Assembly (NCBI GenBank): GCA_039188975.1
Contig: JBCCYT010000020.1
Coordinates: forward strand, 1 to 41,392
DNA length: 41,392 nt
Direction: 5' to 3'
Source of the DNA: UBA11606 sp039188975
GTDB taxonomy: Bacteria; Actinomycetota; Acidimicrobiia; Acidimicrobiales; Aldehydirespiratoraceae
The notes beneath the pieces are model-generated. The model was given only the letters and a program-made list of their open reading frames with translations. It was not told where the DNA came from and searched no databases. How positions within the stretch are numbered: position 1 is the stretch's first letter; the number at the start of each line of letters is the position of its first letter. The position numbers and the translations under genes are program-made. This document shows positions 1 through 8,150 of the stretch, one piece after another.

Positions 1-137
1 CAAGACGATGCCATCCGGGAACATGGGCCGGACGGCCCTATTGGGCACGTGACTCGCGGGCTAGTGTGGGCGGGTCGTTCTCCCCCGATCGCGGCTGGTG
101 GCTCCCCGTGCAATCATCTGGTTCGTCCGAGCAGGCG

Positions 138-1592
138 GTGACCGAAACCAGCGAGATCAAGAGGCGGTCCGTTCGGGGCGGCATGATCACGGTCGGCGCC
201 CAACTCGTTGCGGTTCTGACCCAGCTGATTTCGGTCTCCGTTCTCGCTCGGCTGTTGCTGCCGGAGGAATTCGGCATCATGGCGATGGTGCTGGCGGTCG
301 CCGCCTTTGCCCAGATCTTTCGCGATCTGGGACTGTCCGCGGCGACCATTCAACGAGCCGAGCTCACGACGAACCAGCTGACATCGCTCTTTTGGATCAA
401 TATCGGCGCGGGTACGTTCTTGACGACGGTGGTCGCGCTGGCGTCGCCCCTGGTCGCCTATCTCTACGACCGACCCGAAGTCACCCTGGTGACGTTGGCG
501 ATGTCGCCCATGTTCCTCCTCGGCAGCATCGGGGCCCAGCCGGCCGCCTTGCTGTCGCGGCAGATGAACTTCGGGCGACTTGGCATCTCGAACATCTCGG
601 GACCGATCGTCAACCTCGTGGTTGCGGTCGCGATGGCCGTGAACGACTTCGGGTACTGGTCGCTCGTCGCTGGCAGCCTCGCTGGCATCACGGTGAAAAG
701 CTTGACGGCGCTGTGGTTGTCGGGGCTCAAGGTGCGCAAGCCGGAGGGGAGCGACGGTGTCCGATCGCTGCTGCAGTTTGGCGGCAGCGTCACCATCTTC
801 GACATCGTCAACTACTTCGGACGCAACTTCGACAACATGATCATCGGTCGAGTCTCCGGCGCCGAGGCGCTGGGCCTCTACAGCCGGGCGTACCAGCTGC
901 TGATGTTCCCGATCCTCAACCTACGCGGCCCAATCAACTCGGTTGCCTTCCCGGCAATGAGCCGGCTGCAGGAGAACGCCCGTGAGTATCGGCGGTACTA
1001 CCGCGGTGTCATCTCGGTGCTCGCCCTGCTCTCGATGCCGCTTACGGCGTTTCTTCTGGTCAACTCTGAGCCGGTGATTCGTACGGTGCTCGGCCCCGAT
1101 TGGATCGACGCTGCTCCGCTCTACTCGATCCTTGCGCTGGTTGCCTTCATCCAGCCCTGCTCGAGCACCATCGGCCTGGTCTGCTTGAGCCTCGGTCTCG
1201 GGCGTCGCCTGGTGATGACCGGCCTGGTCGGCACGATCGGCTCGGTGATCGGCTTTGCCATCGGCGTGAACTGGGGTCCTGAAGGCGTCGCCTGGGCGTA
1301 TGCCGTCACGACGTACGTCATGCTCGTGCCGATCATGGCGTACACGTTCAAAGACACTCCCCTTCGGGTCCTCGACTTCTTTGGCGCGATCCGTCGTCCG
1401 GCGATCGCGGCAATCATCTGCGGCGTGGCCTTGGCTCTCGTCGTGCCATCGATGGATGACCTCGCCGACCTCTCCCTGCTCGCTATCACCGCTCCAGCCT
1501 TCGGGCTGTTGTACCTCGGGTTGCTCCTCGTGCAGCCGGGCGGCGCCAGTGAGCTCCAACGACTCCTGCGCCTGATGCGCAACCGACCGTAG
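138..1592 (+). CDS. Wzx-type polysaccharide flippase (WzxC/TuaB-like, MOP superfamily)
   Basis: Integral membrane protein that probably flips an undecaprenyl-linked oligosaccharide across the cytoplasmic membrane. The 484-residue product is dominated by hydrophobic helices, as expected for 12-14 membrane segments. It carries the family-typical stretch GLYSRAYQLLMFP followed by a PAMSRLQ loop, which I know from WzxC-like LPS/teichuronic acid exporters. I chose GTG 138 because the residues after it (TETSEIKRRSVRGG) are the usual short basic lead into the first helix. An in-frame GTG at 66 would add 24 residues of non-hydrophobic sequence and cannot be excluded. It lies 11 nt upstream of the aminotransferase gene, so the two are probably cotranscribed with the following glycosyltransferase. 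The upstream 137 nt contain no gene I can support; the locus probably continues leftwards. The family is secure, the substrate is inferred. Confidence 0.88.
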   Translation: MTETSEIKRRSVRGGMITVGAQLVAVLTQLISVSVLARLLLPEEFGIMAMVLAVAAFAQIFRDLGLSAATIQRAELTTNQLTSLFWINIGAGTFLTTVVALASPLVAYLYDRPEVTLVTLAMSPMFLLGSIGAQPAALLSRQMNFGRLGISNISGPIVNLVVAVAMAVNDFGYWSLVAGSLAGITVKSLTALWLSGLKVRKPEGSDGVRSLLQFGGSVTIFDIVNYFGRNFDNMIIGRVSGAEALGLYSRAYQLLMFPILNLRGPINSVAFPAMSRLQENAREYRRYYRGVISVLALLSMPLTAFLLVNSEPVIRTVLGPDWIDAAPLYSILALVAFIQPCSSTIGLVCLSLGLGRRLVMTGLVGTIGSVIGFAIGVNWGPEGVAWAYAVTTYVMLVPIMAYTFKDTPLRVLDFFGAIRRPAIAAIICGVALALVVPSMDDLADLSLLAITAPAFGLLYLGLLLVQPGGASELQRLLRLMRNRP

Positions 1593-1603
1593 GATCACCG
1601 CTC

Positions 1604-2743
1604 ATGTCACCGCACATTCCGTTCAATCGCTCCACCCTGCAGGGCGGCGAGATCGCGTACATCCATGAGGCGCTGGCCTCCGGGCAGATCAGCGGCGACC
1701 ACCAGTTCTCTCACCGCTGCGAAGAGTTGCTCGAACGTGAAGTCGGTTCGCAACGAGCGCTGGTCACGACATCGTGCACTCACGCACTCGAGATGGCGGC
1801 GATGCTGCTGAACATCGAACCGGGCGATGAGGTGATCGTTCCGTCGTACACGTTTGTCTCGACCGCCAACGCGTTCGCTCGTCACGGTGCGCGGCCTGTG
1901 TTCTGCGACGTCCGCCCCGACACCTTGAACCTCGACGAACAGGCGCTCGAGTCGCTCATCACACCGGCGACCCGTGCCATCGTGCCGGTCCATTACGCCG
2001 GCGTGGGCTGCGAGATGGACACCATCATGGCGATGGCCAACGAGCGCGAGATCGCCGTGGTCGAGGACAACGCTCATGGCTTGTTCGGCACCTACAAAGG
2101 CCAACAGCTGGGGAGCTTTGGCGTGCTCGCGACCCAGAGCTTCCACGAGACGAAGAACATCACGTGCGGTGAAGGTGGCGCCCTGCTCATCAACGACGAA
2201 TCGCTGGTGAAACGAGCGGAGATCTTGCGCGAAAAGGGCACCGATCGGTCACGCTTCTTTCGCGGCGAGGTCGACAAGTACCAGTGGGTCGACACCGGCA
2301 GCAGCTATGTGATGAGCGATGTGCTCGCGGCATTCCTGTACGGCCAGCTCGAGCAACACGAGTCGATCCAGGCTCGGCGGGGCCGGTTGTGGCGCCGTTA
2401 CGACGAGGCGTTGGCCGACTTCGCGGCCCGCCTCGACATCCAGCGGCCGGTCGTGCCCGAGCACTGTGACTCGGCGTATCACATGTACCACTTCGTCTTC
2501 CCGGACCCGGACATGCGGACTGCGTTCATCGCCCACCTGAAGGCTGCCGACATCGGCTCGGTCTTTCACTACCTGCCGCTGCACCTCACCGCGTTCGCCG
2601 AGCAGTGGGGCGGCAAGATCGGTGATTGCCCCGTCACCGAACGGGTCGCCGACACCTTGTGTCGGCTGCCGTTCTATACCTCGATGAGTGATCTCGATCA
2701 GGAGCGGGTCATCGACACCATCCTGGAATTCGAGCCGGTCTAA
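1604..2743 (+). CDS. wecE: dTDP-4-amino-4,6-dideoxygalactose transaminase (WecE/RffA-like, DegT/DnrJ/EryC1 family)
   Basis: PLP-dependent sugar aminotransferase expected to convert dTDP-4-keto-6-deoxyglucose to dTDP-4-amino-4,6-dideoxygalactose (dTDP-Fuc4N) using glutamate. The 379 residues match the usual length of the family. The PLP lysine is K184 in FHETKNITCGEGG, and the PLP-ring aspartate is D155 in VVEDNAHG. The segment RFFRGEVDKYQWVDTGSS and the following SDVLAAFLYGQLE are close to the WecE/RffA subgroup rather than to generic perosamine or QdtB enzymes. It starts at ATG 1604, 11 nt after the flippase stop, with AGGA upstream. The next gene is a WecF-like Fuc4NAc transferase, which uses the product of this pathway, so context and sequence agree. 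An acetyltransferase (WecD type) for the N-acetylation step is not in this window. Confidence 0.88.
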   Translation: MSPHIPFNRSTLQGGEIAYIHEALASGQISGDHQFSHRCEELLEREVGSQRALVTTSCTHALEMAAMLLNIEPGDEVIVPSYTFVSTANAFARHGARPVFCDVRPDTLNLDEQALESLITPATRAIVPVHYAGVGCEMDTIMAMANEREIAVVEDNAHGLFGTYKGQQLGSFGVLATQSFHETKNITCGEGGALLINDESLVKRAEILREKGTDRSRFFRGEVDKYQWVDTGSSYVMSDVLAAFLYGQLEQHESIQARRGRLWRRYDEALADFAARLDIQRPVVPEHCDSAYHMYHFVFPDPDMRTAFIAHLKAADIGSVFHYLPLHLTAFAEQWGGKIGDCPVTERVADTLCRLPFYTSMSDLDQERVIDTILEFEPV

Positions 2744-2755
2744 GCCGGATCACGC

Positions 2756-3925
2756 ATGCACATCTTGCACTTCGCGCTCGACGACAAGTTCATCCCGCTG
2801 CAGGCTGACATGTCCGAAGAGGCGTTCCCGGGCGCAACCCAACTGCGGATCTTGCCGCCGGACGGCGCAACGACGTTACACACGACGGAATCGGCTTCGC
2901 TGCGCCACGTCGATGCCGACTACTTCGACGGGTCCGCAGAGCTCCGAGCCGATATCGCCCAGGCTGACTGTGTTCTTGTCCACGGCATGACCCACGAGTT
3001 TGCCGGCGCGCTCGAGTATGTTCCGGACGCAGTCCTGGTCTTGTGGGGGGCCTGGGGCTACGAATACGTCAACGAACTTCCGCACCTCGGATCGGGGCTG
3101 TTGCCGTCGAGCTCGGATCACCAGCGCCGGCTGGCCTGGAGGCGCCGGCTGCTACAGGTCACCAACGCGGATCGGCGCCGCCGCCTCATTCGGCGGCTGC
3201 GCGGTCGGTTCGTGCCAAACCAGACCATCGACCGGTTCGGGCTCCTCGCTGCCGCTCGACATCTCGATCTCGTCAACGTCAACCCGGTCGATCTGCCGAA
3301 GATCCACGCGGCGATTCCCGACTTCACGGCGGACTACCACCACTTCGCGTACTACACGACCGAGGACACGTTCGCCGTCGGCGTCGACATGGCCGGACCT
3401 GACATCTTGCTCGGCAACTCTGCATCGCCGACGAACAATCACATCCCAGCGATGGAACTGCTGAAGGAGGTCGATCTCACCGGTCGGCGGATCTTCGTTC
3501 CCCTGAGTTACGGCGATGACCGCTATGCCCGTCATGTCGCCCAGCTCGGGAACCGGTGGTTTGGTGACGCATTCGTCGCAATGATCGACTTCCTTCCGCT
3601 CGCGGACTACAACGAGGCGGTGAGCCGCTGCGGCACCGCAATCCTGAATCATGTGCGTCAGCAGGGCATTGGTAACGCCAGCATGGCCCTCTACAAGGGC
3701 GCAACGCTCTATCTCCGGCCAGAGTCGACCCTGCATCCGTTCTTTACCGAGATGGGTGCGTTTGTTCGCGATGTCGACGATCTGCCGACGACGCTCAACG
3801 ACCCTCAGTCCGACGAGCAGCGACAGGCGAATCGGGACGTCGTCGGCGAGTACTGGTCGCGCAAGCGAGGGGTTGATGCGTTGCGAGGGTTGGCGCCTCG
3901 CGTCGCCGCGCATCAGGACGGGTAG
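2756..3925 (+). CDS. wecF: TDP-Fuc4NAc:lipid II Fuc4NAc transferase (WecF/RffT-like, glycosyltransferase family 56)
   Basis: Glycosyltransferase predicted to add 4-acetamido-4,6-dideoxygalactose to an undecaprenyl-diphosphate-linked disaccharide, the last assembly step of the enterobacterial common antigen repeat unit. The 389 residues show the hallmark C-terminal motifs of the 4-alpha-L-fucosyltransferase/WecF family: GNSASPTNNHIPAMELL, a VPLSYGDDRYA block, DFLPLADYNEAV, and NHVRQQGIGNASMALYKG. The N-terminal part (MHILHFALDDKFI) also resembles WecF. A charged arginine-rich insert lies near residues 120-160 and may be lineage specific. The gene starts 12 nt after wecE and is presumably in the same operon. 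The donor sugar is supported by the adjacent wecE. The acceptor is uncertain, because ECA itself is an enterobacterial polymer and this genome looks actinobacterial. Confidence 0.85.
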   Translation: MHILHFALDDKFIPLQADMSEEAFPGATQLRILPPDGATTLHTTESASLRHVDADYFDGSAELRADIAQADCVLVHGMTHEFAGALEYVPDAVLVLWGAWGYEYVNELPHLGSGLLPSSSDHQRRLAWRRRLLQVTNADRRRRLIRRLRGRFVPNQTIDRFGLLAAARHLDLVNVNPVDLPKIHAAIPDFTADYHHFAYYTTEDTFAVGVDMAGPDILLGNSASPTNNHIPAMELLKEVDLTGRRIFVPLSYGDDRYARHVAQLGNRWFGDAFVAMIDFLPLADYNEAVSRCGTAILNHVRQQGIGNASMALYKGATLYLRPESTLHPFFTEMGAFVRDVDDLPTTLNDPQSDEQRQANRDVVGEYWSRKRGVDALRGLAPRVAAHQDG

Positions 3926-3952
3926 GGCAGCGTCGCATCGCCCTTCGGCCAG

Positions 3953-5155
3953 CTAGGCGATCTCGAACTCGACCCGCTCAACCGCGGCGGCGGCCCGCGC
4001 CCGCGCCGCCTCGGGATCGATCCCACTCGCGATGACATGACCGATGCGGTCCCTGGCATCTCGGAGCGGGTTGATCACGTCTCCTGGCTCGGCGTCGAGC
4101 TGCATGACCTCCACACCCGGCATCGTGGCGGCCTCGTCGGCGCCGCGCACGGCCGCCAGGGTGCCCACGGGCGGCGTGAAGAAACGAACCGCCGCCCCAC
4201 CATGGACCACCGAGCTGGGCGAGAGGTCGGGAGTGCGGCCGAGGGCGACCTGCACTGTGGCTCGGGTGAGGTCGACGCCTGTCGACAACGGAACCAGATG
4301 CGATGTGATGTAACCGCCACCCAGCCGGGCTCCCACTTCGATCACGACGGGTCGGTCGCCATCGAGTCGAATCTCGGTGTGGGAAGGACCCGACTCGATG
4401 CCCAACGCGGTGATCGCCTCAACCGCGAGGGCGGCAACGGCAGATGCGCCCGCCCGGCTGCTGGGCTGGCTGTGACCGACCTCGACATGGTGGGGTCGGC
4501 CAGACGTCACCTTGTCGGTAGTGGCCACGACCGTCGTCGAGCCGGCGTACGTCATTGCCTCCACGGAGAACTCGGGCCCGTCGACATATGCCGAAACGAG
4601 CACTCGCCCGGTCCGTGACAGGGGCTGGGCGAGCGCGTAGGCCGTGTCGATCGAGCCGGTGTCTGCCCCCTGGGCGAGGGCCGTCACGCCGCGTCCCCCC
4701 GAGCTGTCGGCCGGCTTGACAATGGTCGGTCCGTCGATGGCGGCAACGGCTTGCCGGGCGTCGGACAGCGACGATACGCAGGAGGTCTCGGGCACCGCGA
4801 CGCCGGCTGAAGCGAGAACGTCGTGCATGGTGAGCTTGTCGGTGACACCACCGACCCGGGAGGGGTCGAGCCCGGGAAGATCGAGTTCGGCGGCGAGGCG
4901 AGCGGCGAGCGGAATGGGGTACTCGGCGCCAAGCGTGAGGACGCCATTCACCCGCTCTTGCCGGGCGACGGCGAGGCACGCCGCAACATCGGCGAGGTCA
5001 TGGGCGGCGAACACGCTGGCGAGGGCCCGGCCGGGCGCAGCAGGGTCCGGATCGATGGCGATCACGTCAACGCCGAGTTCGTGGGCTGCGGTGTAGGCCG
5101 GGAGTTGGAGCGGCCGGGCGCCGAGGATCAAGAGGCGTTGCTTGCCGGTTGTCAC
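3953..5155 (-). CDS. ATP-grasp domain carboxylate-amine ligase-like protein
   Basis: A 400-residue ATP-grasp enzyme. Such proteins join a carboxylate to an amine or other nucleophile through an acyl-phosphate. The N-terminal pre-ATP-grasp Rossmann-like region starts LLILGARPLQLPAYTAA and includes VDVIAIDPDPAAPGRALA, as in PurT/PurK/carbamoyl-phosphate-synthase relatives. The ATP-binding loop is TIVKPADSSGGRGV and the metal-binding end of the grasp is VIEVGARLGGGYITSHL. The GTG start at 5155 has a strong ribosome site, AGGAGGA, nine or so bases upstream. It is convergent with wecF and divergent from the oxygenase gene, so it is not in the glycan operon. It could modify a sugar or peptide of the surface glycan, but substrate prediction from ATP-grasp sequence alone is not possible. 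Confidence 0.8.
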   Translation of the reverse strand: MTTGKQRLLILGARPLQLPAYTAAHELGVDVIAIDPDPAAPGRALASVFAAHDLADVAACLAVARQERVNGVLTLGAEYPIPLAARLAAELDLPGLDPSRVGGVTDKLTMHDVLASAGVAVPETSCVSSLSDARQAVAAIDGPTIVKPADSSGGRGVTALAQGADTGSIDTAYALAQPLSRTGRVLVSAYVDGPEFSVEAMTYAGSTTVVATTDKVTSGRPHHVEVGHSQPSSRAGASAVAALAVEAITALGIESGPSHTEIRLDGDRPVVIEVGARLGGGYITSHLVPLSTGVDLTRATVQVALGRTPDLSPSSVVHGGAAVRFFTPPVGTLAAVRGADEAATMPGVEVMQLDAEPGDVINPLRDARDRIGHVIASGIDPEAARARAAAAVERVEFEIA

Positions 5156-5207
5156 TCGCGGTCCTCCTGGTCCGGGCTGCGTTCTACCATGCGCTCCGGC
5201 GGGTTTG

Positions 5208-5225
5208 ATGAGTCAAAAGTCTCAT
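5208..5225. other. Short imperfect inverted repeat between divergent genes
   Basis: Arms ATGAGTC and GTCTCAT flank an AAAA centre, with six of seven pairs matching. It sits in the 137-nt divergent gap between the ATP-grasp gene and the oxygenase gene, in an AT-richer patch. It could be an operator for one or both genes, or the start of a leader hairpin. No regulator is linked to it, so this is only a candidate. Confidence 0.3.
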
Positions 5226-5292
5226 AGAGTGGCGGCTGGCGGGGCGATACCGTAGGAGTCCACCACGGCCACGGCGAGACGGAGGGCCCGAC

Positions 5293-6066
5293 ATGGTGTT
5301 TGCACGCGAGATCCATGTTTTCGATGATCATGCGGCGGTCCTCGCTGACGAGCAGCGACTGACCGAGATGCGAGAGAACATTCGGGCAGGCGATTGCTAT
5401 ATCGCGAAGAACGTGGTTCCCCGAGCCACCCTCGAACCGGTGCGAGCGTGGCTCGAGAACATCGGGCGGGCGTCGATCCCGAATTACGCGCCGATCAAGC
5501 AGGGTGCTCCCAACTTCCACCGGATGAATCGCTGGGATGAGCGCGCCCACGTCGGTGGGTGCTTCCACCAGTTCGTCTTCTTCCCGTGGAACGACGATCC
5601 GTTCGACCTCTTTTCGATGTGTCGCCCGATCTTCGAGATGAAGAACCGGTTGAGCGACCTTCGCGCCGACAGCTTCTTGGCGAAAGAGCCCGAAGACGGG
5701 TGTACCGCTCGGCTCGCGTTCCAGTTCTATCCGAGCGGACTCGGTGGCCTGAATCGGCACGCCGACCCGGTCGACTATCACCAACTCACCGTTCCTACGA
5801 TGTTGCTGTCGAAGAAGGGTGAGGACTACCAGACCGGTGGTGCGTACGTCGAGCGTGAGGATGGCACTCGAGTCGATCTCGACGCCATGTGTGACTGGGG
5901 TGACGTTGCGTACTTCAACGCCCAGACGATCCACGGAGTTGAACGGGTCGACCCGGGCGCCGAGTCACCATGGCTCGATTTCAACGGCCGGTGGATGCTG
6001 CTCTTCGCCGTGAACAAGTTGTTCGACAATGCGGCGATCGCCGACGCCGTCGACCTCGAAGACTGA
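5293..6066 (+). CDS. 2-oxoglutarate/Fe(II)-dependent oxygenase-like protein
   Basis: A 257-residue protein with the metal triad of the cupin-fold oxygenases: H156-x-D158 in GLNRHADPVD, then H214 in YFNAQTIHGVERV, and an arginine (R233, NGRWMLLF) at the place that usually holds 2-oxoglutarate. The segment LAFQFYPSGLGG just before the HxD strand is also typical of small-molecule or carbohydrate-acting members. The expected reaction is hydroxylation or an oxidative change coupled to decarboxylation of 2-oxoglutarate. A purine-rich ribosome site (GGAGGG) precedes ATG 5293. It lies just downstream of the glycan genes, so the substrate may be a sugar nucleotide or glycan residue; this is inference from neighbourhood only. 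All three metal ligands are present, so an active enzyme is likely. Confidence 0.72.
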   Translation: MVFAREIHVFDDHAAVLADEQRLTEMRENIRAGDCYIAKNVVPRATLEPVRAWLENIGRASIPNYAPIKQGAPNFHRMNRWDERAHVGGCFHQFVFFPWNDDPFDLFSMCRPIFEMKNRLSDLRADSFLAKEPEDGCTARLAFQFYPSGLGGLNRHADPVDYHQLTVPTMLLSKKGEDYQTGGAYVEREDGTRVDLDAMCDWGDVAYFNAQTIHGVERVDPGAESPWLDFNGRWMLLFAVNKLFDNAAIADAVDLED

Positions 6067-6070
6067 GTCG

Positions 6071-6259
6071 TCAGTCCGACTCAACATCGGCCGCAGCTGC
6101 CTTACTCGACCCGAGCCGACCGGCTTGCGTGACGGCTTGGCGAAGCAGAAACTCGATTTGCGCGTTGACGCTGCGCAGCTCGTCGGCCGCCCACCGCTCG
6201 AGCGCGGCATGCACCTCAGGGTCGATGCGGAGCGGGTAGCTCTTTCGTTTCCGAGCCAT
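6071..6259 (-). CDS. Ribbon-helix-helix (Arc/HicB-antitoxin-type) small protein
   Basis: A 62-residue basic protein. Its N-terminal part, KSYPLRIDPEVHAALERWA followed by ADELRSVNAQIEFLLRQAV, fits one beta strand plus two helices of the MetJ/Arc ribbon-helix-helix fold, the same type as in stand-alone Arc proteins and HicB-like antitoxins. No toxin gene of HicA, RelE or PIN type is next to it. Instead it follows the SPFH gene after a 10-nt gap on the same strand and must be cotranscribed with it. The role could be autoregulation of the SPFH gene or a DNA- or protein-binding partner of it. The short C-terminal tail (SSKAAAADVESD) is acidic and probably disordered. Confidence 0.75.
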   Translation of the reverse strand: MARKRKSYPLRIDPEVHAALERWAADELRSVNAQIEFLLRQAVTQAGRLGSSKAAAADVESD

Positions 6260-6269
6260 CGCCGTTGGG

Positions 6270-7202
6270 CTAGTAGATCGACCCAGCGTTGACCACCGGG
6301 GTGGTTTGGTTTTCCGAGGTCAATACCACCAGCAGGTTCGAGACCATGGTTGCTTTGCGCTCCTCGTCGAGCTCGACCACGTCGCGTTCGCCGAGCATCT
6401 CGAGTGCGTCTTCGACCATGCCGACCGCCCCTTCGACGATCGTGCGGCGGGCCGCGACGACCGCAGCAGCCTGCTGGCGTCGCAACATGGCTTCGGCGAT
6501 CTCCGTCGCGTAGGCGAGGTGGGTCAGGCGAGCTTCGACAACTTCAATACCGGCGTCGTCGAGGCGCTGCTGGAGTTCCTCGTGGAGGCTCGCGGCAACG
6601 ATGTCGGGATCGGCCCGAAGGCTCGTGCGGTCGCCCTGGAAATCGTCGTAGGGGTACTGGGTACCAAGGTGCCGGATGGCCGTCTCGCTTTGCACCACGA
6701 CATAGTCGTCGTAGTCGTCGACGTCGAAGACGGCTTTGGCGGTGTCGGTGACTCGCCAGACGACGACGGCTGCGATCTCGATCGGATTGCCCTCGGCATC
6801 GTTGATTTTCGACACCGGCGTCTGGAAGTTGTGGACCCGCTGACTGACCTTGCGGGATTCAGCCTTGGTGAACGGATTCGCTGTCCAATACCAGCCCGGC
6901 TCGGTGATCGTCCCGCGGTAGCGGCCGAACAGGATCACGACGAGTGCCTCGTTGGGTTGCAGGAGGTAGTGGGGGATGAGCCAGACCGTGCCGAGCACGG
7001 CACTGACGACCAGGGTGATCACGAAGATCGGACTGACGGTTGCGATCAAGACGATGCTCGCAACCACGCCGATGACGGCGGCGAGCAGGGCGAGAATGCC
7101 GACGATGCCGGCGGATGCTCGGCCCGGCTTCTCAGCGATCGTGCTCCCCAGGTCGGGAACGGTGTGGGGCACAGGGGCGGTTGGTTGGGGGGAATCATTC
7201 AT
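6270..7202 (-). CDS. SPFH/band 7 domain membrane protein (stomatin/prohibitin superfamily)
   Basis: A 310-residue membrane-anchored SPFH protein. Residues about 28-80 form two closely spaced hydrophobic helices (IVGILALLAAVIGVVASIVL and a following VSPIFVITLVV to TVWLIPHYLL). The SPFH domain then begins with the classic PNEALVVILFGRYRGTI and GWYWTANPF segments, and continues with EVVEARLTHLAYATEIAEAMLRR before a short alanine-rich helix. Such proteins form large oligomeric membrane rings or cages that organise proteases or lipids. There is no NfeD partner here; the only linked gene is the ribbon-helix-helix protein 10 nt downstream. ATG 7202 lies 8 nt after a good -10 element, suggesting a leaderless transcript. 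A separate flotillin-type SPFH gene sits at 37895. Confidence 0.88.
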   Translation of the reverse strand: MNDSPQPTAPVPHTVPDLGSTIAEKPGRASAGIVGILALLAAVIGVVASIVLIATVSPIFVITLVVSAVLGTVWLIPHYLLQPNEALVVILFGRYRGTITEPGWYWTANPFTKAESRKVSQRVHNFQTPVSKINDAEGNPIEIAAVVVWRVTDTAKAVFDVDDYDDYVVVQSETAIRHLGTQYPYDDFQGDRTSLRADPDIVAASLHEELQQRLDDAGIEVVEARLTHLAYATEIAEAMLRRQQAAAVVAARRTIVEGAVGMVEDALEMLGERDVVELDEERKATMVSNLLVVLTSENQTTPVVNAGSIY

Positions 7203-7210
7203 GGATCAAA

Positions 7211-7239
7211 ATGATATCACATTTCGGTTGCGTTGTCCG
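7211..7239 (-). promoter_or_regulatory. Promoter of the SPFH/RHH operon (leaderless)
   Basis: On the minus strand, -35 CGGACA (7234-7239), a 17-nt spacer and -10 TATCAT (7211-7216). The -10 ends 8 nt before the ATG, so transcription should begin at or next to the start codon. There is no Shine-Dalgarno sequence. Confidence 0.55.
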
Positions 7240-7282
7240 TTCGGGGCAACATGGTCGCCCGTCCAACACCAGGAGACCTCAG

Positions 7283-8146
7283 ATGAAATTCGGCATCGGC
7301 TTCGCGAATACCGGCCCGTTCGCCGGCGGCCCCGGCGCCGCCATGCTCGGCCGAGCTGCGGAGAGCGCCGGCTTTGATTCGGTCTGGACGGTCGAGCATG
7401 TCGTGTATCCGGAGGGATACGAGTCGACGTATCCGTACGCCCCCGACGGCAAGATGCCCGGTTCTGGTGACAACCCGATCCCTGATCCGCTCGTTTGGCT
7501 CGCCTTCGTCGCCGCCACGACCAGCGAACTCACGCTCGCGACCGGTATCTCGCTGCTCCCGGAACGTCACCCGGTGACCTATGCGAAGGAAGTCGCGACG
7601 CTCGACAGTCTCTCGGGCGGTCGGCTCCAACTCGGGATCGGCATCGGCTGGCTGAAAGAAGAGTTCGACGTCCTCGGCGTGCCGTGGGAACGTCGCGCCG
7701 CTCGCACCGAGGAGTACGTGGCGGTCATGCGCGCGCTCTGGGCCAATGACAACGCAAGCTTCGACGGCGAATTCGTGTCGTTCGAGGGGATGAGTTCCAA
7801 CCCCAAACCGACGAACGGCTCCGTGCCGATCACCATCGGCGGGCACAGCCGGGGCGCAGCCGAACGCGCGGGCCGCATCGGCGACGGCTTCTTCCCGGCG
7901 AAGGGGGACATGGCCGAGCTTGCTGACATCGTCACCACCACGGCGGCCGAGCACGGCCGGGACCCGTCGGCCATCGAGATCACCGGCATCCATCCCGGCA
8001 TCTTCGGCGACGACCTGGCCGGTGCCGTCGAGGAAGCAGCCTCCTGGGGGCTCCATCGCCTTGTCGTTCCGTCGTTCATGTTCTTCCAGAACCCGGAGGA
8101 GAGCATCGCGGCGTGGGGCGAGAAGCTCGCCCCGCACATCGACTAG
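7283..8146 (+). CDS. LLM-class F420-dependent oxidoreductase
   Basis: A 287-residue luciferase-like TIM-barrel enzyme. In actinobacteria these use coenzyme F420 for hydride transfer to many kinds of substrates. Visible family features are the N-terminal KFGIGFANTG, the segment GFDSVWTVEHVVYP, the LATGISLLPERHPV strand, LDSLSGGRLQLGIGIGWLKEEF (the phosphate-binding region), and the PITIGGHSRGAAERAGRIGDG stretch near the C-terminus. These resemble the Rv2161c-type subgroup. ATG 7283 is preceded by AGGAGA at good spacing; upstream in-frame starts reach back into the divergent SPFH gene and are unlikely. It is monocistronic and convergent with the hydrolase gene that ends 4 nt away. The substrate cannot be told from sequence. 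Confidence 0.88.
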   Translation: MKFGIGFANTGPFAGGPGAAMLGRAAESAGFDSVWTVEHVVYPEGYESTYPYAPDGKMPGSGDNPIPDPLVWLAFVAATTSELTLATGISLLPERHPVTYAKEVATLDSLSGGRLQLGIGIGWLKEEFDVLGVPWERRAARTEEYVAVMRALWANDNASFDGEFVSFEGMSSNPKPTNGSVPITIGGHSRGAAERAGRIGDGFFPAKGDMAELADIVTTTAAEHGRDPSAIEITGIHPGIFGDDLAGAVEEAASWGLHRLVVPSFMFFQNPEESIAAWGEKLAPHID

Positions 8147-8150
8147 CGCA

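Noticed and set aside
1..137. Possible end of an upstream gene
   Set aside because: No reading frame with a recognisable protein end could be established in such a short stretch.
3937..3961. ATCGCC / GGCGAT inverted repeat at the wecF and ATP-grasp gene ends
   Set aside because: Only 6-bp arms with a 13-nt loop and no T run, partly inside the coding region; too weak to call a terminator.
6071..6259. Toxin-antitoxin locus at the RHH gene
   Set aside because: No HicA, RelE, MazF or PIN-type toxin gene lies on either side; the partner is an SPFH protein.
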